From contig NZ_NISX01000025.1 in NCBI RefSeq assembly GCF_002591895.1, forward strand, positions 1-56,381: DNA of 56,381 nt, read 5' to 3'. Both the position numbers and the translations under genes were made by a program. Below the pieces are notes generated by a model. That model had not been told where the DNA came from. It saw nothing but the letters and a program-made list of their open reading frames with translations, and made no database searches. The DNA is from Lacimicrobium alkaliphilum (GTDB lineage Bacteria; Pseudomonadota; Gammaproteobacteria; Enterobacterales; Alteromonadaceae). Shown here piece after piece: positions 1 through 9,327 of the stretch (position 1 is its first letter; the number at the start of each line of letters is the position of its first letter).

Positions 1-44
1 TGCAGGGAAAGCCAAACTATCTGCTTTACTGGAAAGTTTGAAGA

Positions 45-81
45 TATATAAAAATGCCAGTCAGCTTAACTGACTGGCATT
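45..81 (-). terminator. Rho-independent terminator of the amidohydrolase pair
   Basis: A perfect 12-bp stem (53-64 pairs with 70-81) closes a 5-base loop. Read on the minus strand it is followed directly by a run of five T and then AT-rich sequence. It lies 25 bases past the stop codon of the minus-strand amidohydrolase, which is where an intrinsic terminator for that transcript should be. Confidence 0.85.
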
Positions 82-106
82 ACAGCAAACACCTGTCTTA
101 TTTAAC

Positions 107-1378
107 TCAGGGTCTGATATAGCCCTGAGGCTTGTCCTCACTCAGGGTCAGATACCTGTCTCTGAGTTTGGTCTGACGTGACTCCAGCCTGATTTCTTCG
201 CCATTGATAAAGACCTTCTCTGGCGCTTCCATCACCTGCAGCGGATCTCCGGACCAGATCACCACATCGGCAACTTTACCCGCCTCAATACTGCCATAAT
301 CCTGATCAATTCCAAGCAATCTGGCGGTATTAATGGTCAGCGCCGCCAAACCCTGCTGCCAGGGTAATCCATTGGCCACAGCGTTACCCGCATGTTGCGT
401 TGCTAAACGCAGGTTATGGGTATCCATGCCAATCGACACACTCACACCAGCCGCATCTAATCGGCCTGCATTGGCCATGGTGGCCCCTAATTGATCAAAA
501 CTGCCAGGCAGATTAACTTCAGGATCCAGTACCACAGGAATCTGTGCTGCTGCTATTTCATCGGCAACCCGCCAACCTTCTGTAGCGTATAGCAGAGCAA
601 GCCTGAGCTGCGGATGGCGCTTCTTAAGGGCCAGCACCTGGCGAATGTCTGCTGTACGTCTGGCATCGATAAATAATGGCATGTCACCGGTCACCACCGG
701 CAATAACGCATTTGCATCTTCTTTGCTCAACCGCCCGTGCCACTCATCCTCAGCGGTCAGAGCACGACCTTGCAAGGATTTCACCTCGGCCAGTACATCC
801 TCAATTTTTGGCCACAAAACTGCACGACTGCCACCGTTGTCATCAGCACCATCATTGTTCACTGCCAGGGTTATGAAGGCACCACGTTTCACCAGGTTAT
901 CAGCATTGCCCAAACTAAATACTGCGCCCTGACCACCAAACAGACTATGCGTACCAGACATCCCCGAGGCACTTACCGTAAAGCCTTCGATTCGGGTAAC
1001 AGGGATCAGCGTTGAATCGGGATTGAAAGCATAACTGACATCAAGGGCAGCCCCATAGGGAGAATAGTCTTCACTCCTGGCACTGGCATCTACCGTACCG
1101 GCAGACATGCCCACTTCAACCAGGCCCAGTGAGGTTTGTGCACCGATCAGCCCCGGCGTAACAATTTTGTCGGTTGCGTTAATGATCCGGTAGCCCTCAG
1201 GTACATTTTGCTGGTCTGACACTGACTGAATACGACCATCGCTGATCAGTACGGTACCTTTTTCCACACTGCCCTGCTGTGACATAGTGTGCACATAACC
1301 ACCAACGATGGCGAGATTCTCTGCTTGTGCCGAGGCACAACCCAAAGCCGTGAGTAATACAATACTAAGGTGTTTCAT
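107..1378 (-). CDS. Exported amidohydrolase-family protein lacking the HxH motif
   Basis: This 423-residue protein belongs to the amidohydrolase superfamily (imidazolonepropionase-like branch). Residues 1-19 form a signal peptide ending in ASAQA, so it should be periplasmic. The typical beta-sandwich start and the 'VTPGLI' strand are present, and so is the C-terminal 'GSIEAGKVADVVIWSGDP' segment. However, the metal-binding DxHxH that should follow VTPGLI is replaced by GAQTS (about residues 79-83). A late-strand Asp is kept in 'GMDTHN'. The start codon overlaps the upstream amidohydrolase stop as ATGA and has a strong AGGAG site, so the two genes are translationally coupled. It may be a non-catalytic partner subunit or a degenerate paralogue; no substrate can be named. 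Confidence 0.85.
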   Translation of the reverse strand: MKHLSIVLLTALGCASAQAENLAIVGGYVHTMSQQGSVEKGTVLISDGRIQSVSDQQNVPEGYRIINATDKIVTPGLIGAQTSLGLVEVGMSAGTVDASARSEDYSPYGAALDVSYAFNPDSTLIPVTRIEGFTVSASGMSGTHSLFGGQGAVFSLGNADNLVKRGAFITLAVNNDGADDNGGSRAVLWPKIEDVLAEVKSLQGRALTAEDEWHGRLSKEDANALLPVVTGDMPLFIDARRTADIRQVLALKKRHPQLRLALLYATEGWRVADEIAAAQIPVVLDPEVNLPGSFDQLGATMANAGRLDAAGVSVSIGMDTHNLRLATQHAGNAVANGLPWQQGLAALTINTARLLGIDQDYGSIEAGKVADVVIWSGDPLQVMEAPEKVFINGEEIRLESRQTKLRDRYLTLSEDKPQGYIRP

Positions 1379-2778
1379 TTTACATCTCCTTCGCCGGGTT
1401 GGCCCAACTCAAAGTCCTGTACCGGCCAGCTCTTCGGATCCTGGCGGTCATAGGCCAGGCCACCATCGATATAAACACGCTCAGCCTGCGCATAGGTGGA
1501 GAAAGGGTCCGTACTCCAGAGTACCAGATCAGCATTTTTGCCAGGTTCTAAAGACCCGGTCTGCTCAAAAATCCCCAGTGATTTCGCCGGATTAGCAGAC
1601 AACCATTGCCATGCCTGCGCTTTGGAAATTTCAATTCCTGCACGCAAACCATCACCCAATGCTTTGGCAGCCTCCTGATTCAGACGTTGTATTCCCAGAT
1701 CATCGTCTGAGTGAACGATAGCGCAGGCACCGCCCTGATGTACCATCGGTACATTCTCACGGATGCCATCATAAGCTTCCATTTTAAAGCCCCACCAATC
1801 GGCCCACATAGCTGAACAGACATTATTTTCAGCCAGCAAATCGGTTATTTTGTATGACTCAACAGCATGCTGGAAAGACGCTATCTGATAATCAAATTCC
1901 TTCATTAAATCCATCATTATGGCCATTTCATCGGCACGGTAACAATGCATATGAACCATAATCTCGCCGTCCAGTACGCCAACCAGGGTATCCATGGTTA
2001 AATCCCGTTTCGGTGGGCTCGGATTTTTACCTGCCTTGTGCTCAGCGCGATATTTTTCCCATTTACGCTTGTAATCCTGGGCATCGGCCCAGGCCTGGCG
2101 GTATCCTGCCACGTTACCCATACGGGTAGCCGGGCCTCCTTTATCGCCATAGACCCGTTTAGGATTCTCACCACAGGCCATTTTCAGACCATAGGGCGCA
2201 TCCGGAAACTTCATTGACTGCATAGTCCGGTCAGGCAGGTTTTTAACGGTTATCGCCCTTCCCCCCACCAGATTCGCGGAGCCGGGTAAAATCTGCAAAG
2301 CCGTTACTCCGCCAGCCAGTGCACGGCTGAATCCGGCGTCCTGTACCCACACGGAATGTTCAGCCCACACCTGAGCGGTAACAGGTTTGGTCGCTTCGTT
2401 ACCGTCTGAATGGGAACGCGTTCCCGGTGAAGGGTAGACGCCCAGATGACTGTGCACATCAATAATCCCGGGGGTAACCCATTTGTCAGTGCCGTCTATG
2501 ATCTGTGCATTTTCCGGGATCTGAATATCGGTGCCCAAAGAGACCACCTTGCCTTCTTCAAACAATACCGAAGCCCCTTCGATTCTGCCGCCTATACCAT
2601 CTAACAACGTCACATTAGTGATCGCTGTAGTGGCAGAAGGCAACGGGGTGTAGGTACTGGGGTATGGGTCTTTGTCTATTTCTACCAGCGCAGGCTGGTC
2701 TTTTTCGCCCTGCTGCCCACAGGCACTGAGCATACCTACTGACATCGCAGTAAGCAGTATTCGGGTTGAACCTTTCAT
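1375..2778 (-). CDS. Amidohydrolase lipoprotein
   Basis: A 467-residue amidohydrolase-superfamily enzyme. I start it at the ATG at 2776-2778 because an AGGA site precedes it and a lipoprotein signal follows at once (lipobox LSAC, Cys20); a longer in-frame reading upstream has no such signal. It keeps the HxH metal ligands in 'IIDVHSHLG' (residues 109-111) and ends with the family's 'GSLEPGKNADLVLWSTDPF'. It should be a membrane-anchored periplasmic hydrolase acting on an unknown amide or cyclic substrate. It overlaps the downstream amidohydrolase by four bases (ATGA). The intact HxH here against its loss in the neighbour suggests that this is the catalytic member of the pair. Confidence 0.88.
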   Translation of the reverse strand: MKGSTRILLTAMSVGMLSACGQQGEKDQPALVEIDKDPYPSTYTPLPSATTAITNVTLLDGIGGRIEGASVLFEEGKVVSLGTDIQIPENAQIIDGTDKWVTPGIIDVHSHLGVYPSPGTRSHSDGNEATKPVTAQVWAEHSVWVQDAGFSRALAGGVTALQILPGSANLVGGRAITVKNLPDRTMQSMKFPDAPYGLKMACGENPKRVYGDKGGPATRMGNVAGYRQAWADAQDYKRKWEKYRAEHKAGKNPSPPKRDLTMDTLVGVLDGEIMVHMHCYRADEMAIMMDLMKEFDYQIASFQHAVESYKITDLLAENNVCSAMWADWWGFKMEAYDGIRENVPMVHQGGACAIVHSDDDLGIQRLNQEAAKALGDGLRAGIEISKAQAWQWLSANPAKSLGIFEQTGSLEPGKNADLVLWSTDPFSTYAQAERVYIDGGLAYDRQDPKSWPVQDFELGQPGEGDVK

Positions 2779-2908
2779 GTTGTTATTTTCCTCAAAGGTG
2801 TTTGCTGGTGAACGATTTGCAGCGCCGCTCAACAACTTTTGTCTGTCGACAATCAATAGAACAAAATAACGCGCATTGTTCAATAACACTGAGATAAACG
2901 TGTGCTAA

Positions 2909-3853
2909 TTAAGGTTTAAAACCAGTCTCGCCGATTAGGTGGGGAAGTATTTGTTGTGCCGTTTTTAAGGTGCGAATCTGTTCAAACAATGCGTCCGCCT
3001 GAGTGTACTGACGCTTAAGGTAGCCGAGCCACTGCTTGATTCGGTTTGGGTAGTAACGCCCCTTATCACCATAGATTTCGTAGCCTGAATAATCCGCCAG
3101 TAATTGTTTAACCTGTTCCCAGCTCATCGGCGAGGCACCGCGTATCACCTGAGCCAGGTTAGGCAGCGCCAGAGCGCCGCGGCCAAGCATAATATCCTGA
3201 CAATGGGATTGTTGCTGACAGGCCAGCGCATCCTCCGCACTCCAGATTTCACCATTTGCTACCACCGGAATACGGACATGCTCGCGGATCCTGGCAATCC
3301 AATCCCAATAGGCGGGCGGTTTGTAACCTTCAACCTTGGTTCTGGCATGCACGGTGATCAGATCGGCGCCAGCTGCCTCCAGGGCCATGGCATTGTCGAT
3401 TGCAAGGGCCTTATCTTCAAAGCCGAGACGCATCTTGGCGGTGACTTTGTGCTTTTTATCAACAGCCCTGCGCACCTCACTAACAATGTCATACAGGCCC
3501 TGAGTCTGTTTAAGCAACACCGCGCCGCCTTTGCTCTTATTCACCGTTTTTGCCGGACAACCAAAATTCAGGTCAATACCGTGAGAGCCGAGACTGACAG
3601 CTCGCACAGCGTTCTCAGCCAGACTCACGGGATCCTGCCCCAGTAACTGGACCCGGACCGGCGTGCCGGCTCGGGTCAGTCCTTGTTGCTTTAGTTCCGG
3701 GCACAAACGATAGAAGACCTTAGCGGGCAGTAATTGATCCACCACTCTGACAAACTCAGTCACGCACAGATCGTATCCACCAATCTGCGTCAACATATCG
3801 CGCATAAGGTGATCAACAACACCTTCCATCGGAGCTAGTGAAATTTGCATCAT
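2909..3853 (-). CDS. dusC: tRNA-dihydrouridine(16) synthase DusC
   Basis: This 314-residue flavoenzyme reduces a specific uridine of tRNA to dihydrouridine using FMN and NADPH. The N-terminal 'SLAPMEGV' strand binds FMN. The motif 'LNFGCPAKTVN' contains the catalytic cysteine at about residue 99. The stretch 'CVTEFVRVVDQLLPAKVF' and the late 'IMLGRGAL' are characteristic of the DusC branch rather than DusA or DusB. Length is normal for DusC. Two ATGs are adjacent at the start and either could be used. The gene stands alone; its leader carries one arm of the 15-bp inverted repeat at 3860-4076. Confidence 0.93.
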   Translation of the reverse strand: MMQISLAPMEGVVDHLMRDMLTQIGGYDLCVTEFVRVVDQLLPAKVFYRLCPELKQQGLTRAGTPVRVQLLGQDPVSLAENAVRAVSLGSHGIDLNFGCPAKTVNKSKGGAVLLKQTQGLYDIVSEVRRAVDKKHKVTAKMRLGFEDKALAIDNAMALEAAGADLITVHARTKVEGYKPPAYWDWIARIREHVRIPVVANGEIWSAEDALACQQQSHCQDIMLGRGALALPNLAQVIRGASPMSWEQVKQLLADYSGYEIYGDKGRYYPNRIKQWLGYLKRQYTQADALFEQIRTLKTAQQILPHLIGETGFKP

Positions 3854-3859
3854 CAGACC

Positions 3860-4076
3860 TGTTTATCTTTCATATTTGTCACTGTTGAGATCAAAAACGG
3901 CTTCCATCAGGGGGCAAGCGGTGTGGTTTAACATTTTTGCCTTTACCTGAAAACCCGGATTATTTTTACAGGCTGCGGCGTTGTCAGTCGTTTATTCAGG
4001 CCCGCCAACGTCATTCCGTCTGCTTTGCCGGATGAAAAGATGGCTTCTGACAAAGCGTGCCTATGAAAGATAAACA
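3860..4076. repeat. Pair of perfect 15-bp inverted repeats between dusC and the DUF599 gene
   Basis: The 15 bases at 3860-3874 (TGTTTATCTTTCATA) recur as their exact reverse complement at 4062-4076, about 190 bp apart. Both lie in the non-coding interval between the divergent dusC and DUF599 genes. A weaker shared TTTGTCA follows each arm further in. The spacing is too large for a terminator hairpin. The pair could be the ends of a small non-autonomous mobile element or two oppositely oriented regulator sites. The interval otherwise holds no gene I can support. Confidence 0.6.
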
Positions 4077-4152
4077 CGCCCAGGTGCTTGGTCTGAAAAG
4101 GCGCGCAGTGTAGCATGTCGGGCAAGACCTGACAGTACAGACTCGCTTAACA

Positions 4153-4824
4153 ATGACAACGCTGGATTTTGTGGCCCTTGGCTGGTTTTTAACTATTTGG
4201 ATCGGCTACACGTTATTTGCCAAAAAACAGGCAAGACGCAGACCCTGCCTTGCAGCAGAATTAAGAGAAAAACGAAACCAGTGGATGACACAAATGCTAC
4301 AACGGGAAAACCGGGTTGCTGATGTGTCAATTATCTCCACACTTGAACGAAATATCACCTTTTTTGCTTCCAGTTCATTGTTGATTCTGGCGGGGTTACT
4401 CACGGCCATGGCTTCTGTGGACAAGCTTAGTACCATGTTGCAACAGCTGGCATTGTCTTCACCCAATACCAACCTGCAGATACAACTCAAGCTGCTACTA
4501 CTTATTGGTATCTTTGTGTTCGCGTTTTTTCAGTTTACCTGGTCGCTTCGCCAATACGGCTTTGCAGGTGTGCTGGTAGGGGCTGCCCCTGACGGTAGAA
4601 AACTTTCAGAAGAAGAAGTGAAAAGCTATGCCAATCGCGCAGCTAAAGTCGTTGACCAGGCCGGACATTCATTTAATTATGGGCTGCGTTCTATCTATTT
4701 CTCGCTGTCAGCCCTGACCTGGTTTGTAGATCCCAGATTACTTATGCTGGCGTGTGTAGTGACGATGCTGATTCTCTATCTTCGGGAGTTTCACTCCAGA
4801 GTACTCAAGGCTTTGAAGGCTTAG
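4153..4824 (+). CDS. DUF599 family membrane protein
   Basis: A 223-residue protein of the DUF599 family. Four hydrophobic segments are visible, at about residues 5-24, 71-92, 112-133 and 180-208, separated by polar loops, so it is an inner-membrane protein. Family-typical features are the N-terminal 'NQWMTQMLQRENRVADVSI' and the 'SFNYGLRSIYFSLSAL' segment near the third loop. No catalytic function is known for the family. No clear Shine-Dalgarno sequence precedes the ATG. It is divergent from dusC and convergent with the small membrane-protein gene at 4880. Confidence 0.85.
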   Translation: MTTLDFVALGWFLTIWIGYTLFAKKQARRRPCLAAELREKRNQWMTQMLQRENRVADVSIISTLERNITFFASSSLLILAGLLTAMASVDKLSTMLQQLALSSPNTNLQIQLKLLLLIGIFVFAFFQFTWSLRQYGFAGVLVGAAPDGRKLSEEEVKSYANRAAKVVDQAGHSFNYGLRSIYFSLSALTWFVDPRLLMLACVVTMLILYLREFHSRVLKALKA

Positions 4825-4879
4825 CAGTTATTCTGATCCGGGAACCTGTGTTCGAGGTGTATGTCACTAATCTTTACAC

Positions 4880-5260
4880 CTACTTATGGCAGGAGTCCCG
4901 TCTTAAACGACGGGTGGAATATCCGATAATGGCCCCCACAGTGCCAAGCGCAAAGGCGTATAGGGGGGACAAGATAAAATCCATGTTCGCTGCAGCGAGA
5001 CTTACACTTTTTACACTTTCCTGTGATAACCACATAACATGGCAATAGATCAATACGAGGCTGCTTCCGCTAACAAAGCCCATTACGGCAGCATAACTCC
5101 CCTCTTCTTTAAGACTTTGTTCATGCTTGAGCCACAACCACGCCACAATTAAAGGGGAAATAACCCAAGGAAACAACAGGTTAAAAAGTACACCCTGAGT
5201 GATATAGCAACTGATTGCGAGTATAATCATCCAGATTCTGACAGCCCTGTCCCCCTTCAT
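4880..5260 (-). CDS. Small membrane protein of unknown function
   Basis: A 126-residue protein I do not recognise. It has three or four hydrophobic stretches (about residues 9-45, 57-77 and 95-112) and a basic C-terminus rich in Arg, which fits an inner-membrane protein with a cytoplasmic tail. A strong GGAGG site lies seven bases before the ATG, which is the main reason to accept it as a gene. It is convergent with the DUF599 gene and has its own upstream interval of about 115 bp from lolE. Confidence 0.65.
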   Translation of the reverse strand: MKGDRAVRIWMIILAISCYITQGVLFNLLFPWVISPLIVAWLWLKHEQSLKEEGSYAAVMGFVSGSSLVLIYCHVMWLSQESVKSVSLAAANMDFILSPLYAFALGTVGAIIGYSTRRLRRDSCHK

Positions 5261-5376
5261 TATCGTCCTCCGCTATATGACGAGTTGTTGACATTGATGG
5301 TAATTTTCAAAAGTGCAGAGGAAAACAAAGCAAGAAACAGTCCAGCATTTCACTAGTTAATTGAATACCTTGTGCT

Positions 5377-6615
5377 TCAGTGGTTAAGTACCTTGGCAGG
5401 TTCAATCCGGGCGGCTTTAATGGCAGGGTAAAGGGTCGCCAGAACGCTCAGAGACAAAGCGATCAACGCGGTAATAATCACCTCAGCAGGGTTAACCTGT
5501 GAGGGCAAAAAGTCTATAAAGTAGATATCCCCGGACAACAATTGGATTCCGATCAGTTTTTCCAGCCACAAAGCCAGTTCAGACAGGTAAACTGAGATTA
5601 CAACGCCACTTAAAATACCCACCAGAGTACCAATCAGACCGTTGAATATGCCCTGCAACATAAAACTCTGTATAATCAGGCTATCTCTGGCTCCCAGGGT
5701 TTTGAGCATGGCAATTTCCCGGCGTTTATCGTTAACGGCCATAACCAGGGTCGATACAATGTTAAAACAGGCGACGGCAATCAATAAAGTAAGGGCCAGA
5801 TAAACTACCGTACGCACCAGTTGAATGTCCTGATAAAGATGACCATGGGTGCGTGTCCAGTCAGAAATATAGACATGCTGGTCAAAGGCAAAGCCAAGCT
5901 CCCTCATCAAAGCCGGTGCCGCAAAGGGATCTTCGAAACCGAACTCCAGCCCCTGCGCACCAGACTGGATGCCCAGAATCTCTGAAGCCTTGTCCAGGTG
6001 TACCATAGCCAGGTGATTATCCAGCTCACCACCGATTTTTAATACGCCGGCCACTTCAAACCAGATTGATTTTGGAGGTCTGAACCCCTGCTCCATACTT
6101 TGTTGTGGCATCAGCAGCTGAATCTTCTGGCCGATCTTTACATCCAGCTTCTTCAGAACCCCCTGCCCGAGCAGAATCGCGTTTGATGTTGCTGAAAATT
6201 GTTGCCATTGAGCCAGTTCTGTCATCTCACGGATCCTGGACTGTCTCATACTGTTGGTTTGGATGCCGGTCACTTCAACCGCTTTCATCTTCGCCCCGGT
6301 CTGAACCATGGCCATCATCTTAGTTACAGGTGCCAGATAGGTAATACGTTGATCCTGTTCGAAACGCGTGATGTGATGCTGCCAGTTCTGCATTCCACCG
6401 GGCGATACAGCGATTAGTTCACCATGAGGAATTACAGCCAAAAACCGATCTTTTAGCTCTTTTTCAAAGCCATTCATCACAGAAAGCAACAAGATCATCA
6501 CAAAACAACCCAGTGCAATACCTACGGTGGAAGAAGCAGAGATAAACGAAGCAAATCCATTCTGACCTTTGCCCTGTCGAAACCGCCACGCCAGCCGGAT
6601 ACCCAATGAATTCAT
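5377..6615 (-). CDS. lolE: Lipoprotein-releasing ABC transporter permease LolE
   Basis: A 412-residue inner-membrane permease of the LolCDE complex, which extracts outer-membrane lipoproteins from the inner membrane and hands them to LolA. The first transmembrane helix (about residues 22-47) is followed by a large periplasmic MacB-like core domain. Three C-terminal helices form the FtsX domain, with '[11 protein letters not shown]' as the coupling segment that contacts the ATPase. '[13 protein letters not shown]' after the first helix matches LolE more than LolC. The start overlaps the lolD stop as ATGA, and it is the last gene of the lolCDE operon. Confidence 0.93.
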   Translation of the reverse strand: MNSLGIRLAWRFRQGKGQNGFASFISASSTVGIALGCFVMILLLSVMNGFEKELKDRFLAVIPHGELIAVSPGGMQNWQHHITRFEQDQRITYLAPVTKMMAMVQTGAKMKAVEVTGIQTNSMRQSRIREMTELAQWQQFSATSNAILLGQGVLKKLDVKIGQKIQLLMPQQSMEQGFRPPKSIWFEVAGVLKIGGELDNHLAMVHLDKASEILGIQSGAQGLEFGFEDPFAAPALMRELGFAFDQHVYISDWTRTHGHLYQDIQLVRTVVYLALTLLIAVACFNIVSTLVMAVNDKRREIAMLKTLGARDSLIIQSFMLQGIFNGLIGTLVGILSGVVISVYLSELALWLEKLIGIQLLSGDIYFIDFLPSQVNPAEVIITALIALSLSVLATLYPAIKAARIEPAKVLNH

Positions 6616-7295
6616 GCTGCTACCAGTTTACCGTCGTGCAGAGTCAGTGAGCGATCTAAACGCTGTGCCAGATGCAAATCATGAGTAACGACAATAAAGC
6701 TGGTACCCAGATCCCGGGTCAGGCCGCGCAGTAACTCATATACCGATTCTGCTGTTTTATTGTCGAGGTTACCGGTGGGCTCATCTGCCAAGACTAATGC
6801 CGGATCATTCACCAGTGCCCGGGCTATCGCCACGCGCTGGCGCTCACCGCCGGAAAGCTGAGAAGGCCTGTGCTCGCAGCGCTGCGCCAGACCTACCTTT
6901 TCCAGCATTTTACGGGCTTTATCCTTAGCTTGCCGCGAGCTTACGCGGGCTATCAGCAGCGGCATAGCAACATTTTCAAGGGCTGTAAACTCCGGTAGCA
7001 AATGATGAAACTGATAAATAAAACCAAGGCTCTGATTACGAAAAGAAGCTTGCTGTGCGGCGTTAAATTGATAGATGTCCTGCCCTTTAAATAACACCTT
7101 ACCTGCACTGGGATTATCCAGTGCTCCTAGCAAATGTAACAGGGTACTTTTACCGGATCCTGAACTGCCCATTACGGCAAGTTGTTCGCCACGGTTCAGG
7201 CTGAAGCTGATGTTTTCCAGCACCTGAACGGGTGCAGGCCCTTCGTCATACTGTTTAGCGATCTGCTCACAAACCAATAACTGAGTTTCAGACAT
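6612..7295 (-). CDS. lolD: Lipoprotein-releasing ABC transporter ATPase LolD
   Basis: The 227-residue ATPase of LolCDE. Visible motifs are Walker [10 protein letters not shown] (residues 43-51), the Q-loop region '[18 protein letters not shown]' that is typical of LolD, the signature LSGGERQ (147-153), Walker B '[12 protein letters not shown]' (168-179) and the switch His in 'VVTHD'. It lies 12 bp after lolC and overlaps lolE by four bases, so the three subunits are made from one message. Confidence 0.96.
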   Translation of the reverse strand: MSETQLLVCEQIAKQYDEGPAPVQVLENISFSLNRGEQLAVMGSSGSGKSTLLHLLGALDNPSAGKVLFKGQDIYQFNAAQQASFRNQSLGFIYQFHHLLPEFTALENVAMPLLIARVSSRQAKDKARKMLEKVGLAQRCEHRPSQLSGGERQRVAIARALVNDPALVLADEPTGNLDNKTAESVYELLRGLTRDLGTSFIVVTHDLHLAQRLDRSLTLHDGKLVAA

Positions 7296-7307
7296 TAACC
7301 ATTCCTA

Positions 7308-8516
7308 TTATTCGGCCCGAAGTGCATCGGCTGGTTGTACTCGGATAGCCCGGATAGCCGGGTACAGCGTGGCGAGTACACATAGCATCACTGACAACAT
7401 TACCGTCAGACTAATCTGTGACCACTGTATATCGACAGGCAACCCCGCGCCTTTGCCCGGCATCACCTGCACGCCAAACAGCCCCAGAATATTATTCAGT
7501 TGTTTGGTCAGCAGTATCCCCAGAATCAAACCAAACAAGGTACCCTTGATGCCATTGTACAAGCCATTAAGCATAAATATGCGCATCAGACCGGGGCCCG
7601 TCATGCCTTGTGTACGTAATATGGCAATATCAGCCTTTTTCTCTGTTACTACCATCACCAGAGAAGACACAATGTTGAAAGCCGCCACAGCGATAATCAG
7701 CAATAACATCAGGGACATCATATTCTTTTCCATTTTCACAGCATCAAACAACGGCCCCTGACGTTGTCTCCAGTTCTGACTGTCCCAGCCTTGCTTATCC
7801 AGAACCTTTTTAACCTCCTGCCAGGCAAAGGGATCGTCCAGGTAGAGACGCGTTGAGGCCGCATTTTGCACCGCAGTTCGCAGTAATCTGGCGCTATCGT
7901 GCAAATGCATCAGCACGACTTTATCATCTAACTCAGAGCCTACATCAAACAACCCCGTTATCCTGAATTGCCGTTGACTCGGTATTCGTCCAAAGGGGGT
8001 ATACACGCTTGCATCGGCAGAGATCAGCCGCACCTTATCGCCCAGCCCTAATGATAATGCCGCAGCCAGAGGCCGACCTAATACGATACCGTACTCTCCG
8101 GCCACCAAATCCGTCAGATCACCAGCCAGCATACTGTTACTGATGATATCCCCGGGTGGCAGTGTTTGTGGTTCAATCCCCTGTACCATTACCCCCCTCA
8201 GACCTGCCGGGGACTGCAGTAAGCCTTCGGATTCTATAACCCGGGACTGGGCTTTTACATGTCTTATCTCAGAGAGTTGCGCGCGTTGAGCGTCGTTTTT
8301 ATTTTCGCTGTCGACGATAAAATGCGGGGTTATGCCTAAAATGCGAGTTTTCAGATCCGCTTCAAAACCGTTCATCACAGAGGAAATGGTAATGAGTGCC
8401 GCCAGCCCCAGTGTGATGCCGGCAACCGAAAAAAAATTGATAAAGGCAATAAAGGGATTGCCTTTACTGGCTCTGGCGTAACGGAATCCGATAAATGCTG
8501 AGACTGGGTAATACAC
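7308..8516 (-). CDS. lolC: Lipoprotein-releasing ABC transporter permease LolC
   Basis: The 402-residue second permease of LolCDE and the first gene of the operon. It begins at a GTG codon giving 'MYYPVSAFIGFRYARA', the usual LolC N-terminus. One N-terminal helix (about 24-50), a periplasmic domain of about 200 residues and three C-terminal FtsX helices follow. 'KADIAILRTQGM' is the cytoplasmic coupling helix. It is paralogous to LolE downstream. It diverges from the PilZ gene at 8627; the shared interval of about 110 bp must hold both promoters, but I cannot mark them with confidence. Confidence 0.93.
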   Translation of the reverse strand: MYYPVSAFIGFRYARASKGNPFIAFINFFSVAGITLGLAALITISSVMNGFEADLKTRILGITPHFIVDSENKNDAQRAQLSEIRHVKAQSRVIESEGLLQSPAGLRGVMVQGIEPQTLPPGDIISNSMLAGDLTDLVAGEYGIVLGRPLAAALSLGLGDKVRLISADASVYTPFGRIPSQRQFRITGLFDVGSELDDKVVLMHLHDSARLLRTAVQNAASTRLYLDDPFAWQEVKKVLDKQGWDSQNWRQRQGPLFDAVKMEKNMMSLMLLLIIAVAAFNIVSSLVMVVTEKKADIAILRTQGMTGPGLMRIFMLNGLYNGIKGTLFGLILGILLTKQLNNILGLFGVQVMPGKGAGLPVDIQWSQISLTVMLSVMLCVLATLYPAIRAIRVQPADALRAE

Positions 8517-8626
8517 TGTAGAGAATAGGCCCGGAATAAAGCCTGACAGAGGCTGAATATTTATTGTTGGCCGATAATAGGTGTAAGCTAGTGCACAATC
8601 AAGGCCCGCATTTTAATGGAGTCTCT

Positions 8627-9229
8627 ATGGAAAAGCTGTCGCTGGAGCAAAAACAACAGCAATTTAATGATTTTTTCCGCATTAAACACCCGATCAAAGC
8701 TGCAATGCGTGAGCTGGGAGAAGATTTTTCTCCACCTGACCCTGAGCATCTGAACGATTCAATGCCTTATGCATTTCGCATTGCCAGTGAAATGTCGGCG
8801 TTGGAAACCGCAGCACTGCGTCCGCTTCGCAATCTTGGTGAACATGCCGGTGAGCTGGTTAAATTTCTTAACCATCAGTCCCGTAAAATTGATCTTATGA
8901 TGTCCTATGTATTGCAACAACAGATGGCCGATGAACACCAGTATGATACAGCCTCATTTGGCGGTGGCGGACTCATCCTGATCAGCAAGAAACCGCTGGA
9001 TTTGCAGACACAATGCGAACTGAGACTCTTTCTGGAAGAGGAAGCCTGTGGCATTTTCTGCTATGGCGAAGTTATCACTTGCGAGAAAGTGGAGGATCAG
9101 TACCATATCTCGCTGTTTTTCAGTAGCATCAGAGAAGAGGATCAGGAATTGCTGGTACGTGCCAGCCTGCATCTTCAGACTCAACAGTTAAAGAAGAGAA
9201 AGCAGTCTGATCAAAAAGCTGACAGGTGA
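8627..9229 (+). CDS. PilZ-like domain protein between lolC and mfd
   Basis: A 200-residue protein. I choose the ATG at 8627 because a GGAG lies just upstream; a longer reading from 8564 adds 21 residues with no ribosome site. The N-terminal half is helical. The C-terminal half resembles a PilZ domain, with 'ASFGGGGLILISKKP' in place of the usual D/NxSxxG region. The classical RxxxR that contacts cyclic di-GMP is not obvious, so binding is uncertain. From memory, a PilZ gene occupies the same place beside mfd in Vibrio (the PlzB position), which supports the assignment by synteny. The C-terminus is a basic tail. Confidence 0.75.
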   Translation: MEKLSLEQKQQQFNDFFRIKHPIKAAMRELGEDFSPPDPEHLNDSMPYAFRIASEMSALETAALRPLRNLGEHAGELVKFLNHQSRKIDLMMSYVLQQQMADEHQYDTASFGGGGLILISKKPLDLQTQCELRLFLEEEACGIFCYGEVITCEKVEDQYHISLFFSSIREEDQELLVRASLHLQTQQLKKRKQSDQKADR

Positions 9230-9327
9230 ATCCAACACAGATGATTGTCTGTGTGCAAAAACCTCAACACATTTATCAGATCAGTCGTCCTGTATCACTA
9301 TCCGGCAAAGAGAATAATTAACACAGC

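Noticed and set aside
3104-3646. Open frame of 180 codons antisense to dusC
   Set aside because: It covers the catalytic core of dusC on the other strand and has no signal of its own.
3943-4125. Sixty-codon frame on the minus strand between dusC and the DUF599 gene
   Set aside because: No ribosome site and no recognisable family; it spans one arm of the 15-bp inverted repeat, so it is more likely non-coding.
8954-9184. Antisense frame within the PilZ gene next to mfd
   Set aside because: Shadow of the plus-strand gene, with no start signal.
9235-9254. Hairpin between the PilZ gene and mfd (7-bp stem)
   Set aside because: No T-run follows on the plus strand, so it is not convincing as a terminator of the PilZ gene.
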